Part shown: piece after piece, positions 63,156-64,000 of the stretch
Layout: every line of letters starts with the position of its first letter
Numbering within the stretch: the stretch's first letter is position 1
Source of the DNA: an uncultured Porphyromonadaceae bacterium
GTDB taxonomy: Bacteria; Bacteroidota; Bacteroidia; Bacteroidales; Muribaculaceae
Reading direction: 5' to 3'
Length of the DNA: 64,000 nucleotides
Assembly (NCBI GenBank): GCA_947177685.1
Contig: CAMWVE010000001.1
Coordinates: forward strand, 1 to 64,000
The notes under the pieces: model-generated
What the model was told of the DNA's origin: nothing
The model's input: the letters and a program-made list of their open reading frames with translations, nothing else
Databases searched by the model: none
Position numbers and translations under genes: made by a program

Positions 63156-64000
63156 ATGATTTATCCTGAATCTTTTGAACACAAGATAGGCTTTGATGCC
63201 ATTCGTTACCGGCTGTCGGAACTGTGCAAGACTTCCACCGGAAGGCAGTTCGTCGGTGACATTTCGTTTTCATCGGATAGCCGTGTGGTGCTACCGAACC
63301 TGCATGCTGCCACCGAGATGTTGAAAATTGTGCAGCTGCCTGAAACCCTCATAATTCATGAATTGAAAGATGTCAATGAGTTCATCGGTGCCATTCGCGT
63401 TCCGGGCACTATGCTTTCACCGGCGGAATTGCTCGACCTGTACCGGATGCTTGTGGCAGTTGGTGAAACAATAGGGTTTTTCAGTAGCCGATCAACCGAA
63501 GAAGGTGTGTCGCCATATCCTGTTTTGAGCGAATTGATCAGCGGCTTTGACCCGTTGGAGGGAATGAAAAGGCTGATAGACAGAGTAATAGACCGTTATG
63601 GCAATGTAAAGGATAACGCTTCGCCGGAACTTGCATCCATCCGTAGGGAGATGTCGGCTTTGTCAGGTCGCATCAACTCCATCATGCGTAAGGTTATAGC
63701 CAAAGGTGTGGCTGAAGGGGTGCTGGAACCTGACACTAATCCGACGGTGCGCGATGGCAGGTTGGTTCTACCCGTGCAGCCAATGTACAAACGGCAGATT
63801 TCGGGTATAGTGCATGACGAGTCTGCGTCAGGCAAGACCTATTTCATTGAACCGGCTGAAATCGTGCAGACCAACAACCGCATCCGCGAGCTTCGGATGG
63901 ATGAACGTCGAGAAATTGCCCGCATAATGATTATGGTGGCAGATGAGATACGCCCATTTGTAGAGACTGTCAGGACAGACTCTTACATTCTGGGCAGACT
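63156..64000 (+). CDS. mutS2: Endonuclease MutS2 (partial, N-terminal 281 codons)
   Basis: The frame is open from the ATG at 63156 to the window edge. The start MIYPESFEHKIGFDAIRYRL, then SASGKTYFIEPAEIVQTNNR in the clamp region, matches MutS2 proteins, which act on branched DNA or collided ribosomes rather than in mismatch repair. The ATPase and Smr domains would lie beyond position 64000. Confidence 0.9.
   Translation, partial: MIYPESFEHKIGFDAIRYRLSELCKTSTGRQFVGDISFSSDSRVVLPNLHAATEMLKIVQLPETLIIHELKDVNEFIGAIRVPGTMLSPAELLDLYRMLVAVGETIGFFSSRSTEEGVSPYPVLSELISGFDPLEGMKRLIDRVIDRYGNVKDNASPELASIRREMSALSGRINSIMRKVIAKGVAEGVLEPDTNPTVRDGRLVLPVQPMYKRQISGIVHDESASGKTYFIEPAEIVQTNNRIRELRMDERREIARIMIMVADEIRPFVETVRTDSYILGR

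Overview
The window looks like chromosomal DNA of a Bacteroidales bacterium, most likely a gut member of the Muribaculaceae or a close relative. The family-level placement is inference from gene content, not a computed phylogeny. Signs of the order are the -7 promoter motif TAnnTTTG in front of about twenty genes, a fimbrillin locus (DUF3575, DUF5119, fimbrillin), DUF5606, class III fructose-bisphosphatase, a Rho factor with a long Q/P/A-rich insertion, and lipoproteins with Cys followed by N/D. Coding density is high and no gene-free stretch exceeds 300 bases. There is no rRNA, CRISPR array, prophage or large mobile island.

Layout. 0.2-5.7 kb: outer-membrane barrel, cupin, DNA alkyl-repair protein, lipoprotein, ClpB. 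5.9-15.3 kb: DnaG, a PIF1-like helicase fused to TPRs, RhlE-type RNA helicase, DUF389 membrane protein, Rho. 15.6-22.8 kb: phosphoesterase with a PQQ-type propeller, Prs, GH13 amylase plus patatin, an esterase broken by one amber codon, DUF5606. 22.9-27 kb: operon dusB, two GIN-domain exported proteins, a MOP flippase. 27.1-31 kb: TPR protein, an exported deaminase-fold protein lacking catalytic residues next to an intact guanine deaminase, Bcp. 31-35.7 kb: prfA-pyrF, U32 peptidase, metA. 35.8-37.2 kb: tRNA-Cys, a small DUF6291-like gene, a 550-base IS remnant, tRNA-Arg. 37.3-41 kb: four-gene overlapping operon (ThiE-like, LPG-synthase-TM-like, KdsB, M16-like without zinc ligands). 41-44.4 kb: lysC, lysA, nadC. 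44.6-48 kb: fimbrial cluster. 48-64 kb: HtrA protease, GYF/TM2 protein, nucleoside phosphorylase, DprA, thioesterase, MBL hydrolase, RsmG, CvfB-like S1 protein, Fbp, anaerobic ribonucleotide reductase with its activase, phosphoethanolamine transferase, Omp85-like barrel, and the start of mutS2.

Most of the window is housekeeping: replication, translation termination, nucleotide and amino-acid synthesis, envelope building. NrdD/NrdG point to anaerobic life. Envelope genes (KdsB, EptA-like, flippase, Omp85, fimbriae, GIN proteins, HtrA) are scattered rather than clustered.

The most unusual things are (1) the exported pseudo-deaminase coupled to GuaD; (2) an IS remnant that has landed between a promoter and its start codon, with a second copy of its ends forming a compact hairpin elsewhere in the window; (3) the in-frame amber codon in an esterase; (4) dnaG and mutS2 promoters so close to the start codon that the messages should be leaderless; (5) a degenerate ThiE-like protein and a zinc-motif-less M16 protein in one LPS-linked operon. 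No complete, clearly new defence or metabolic system was found.
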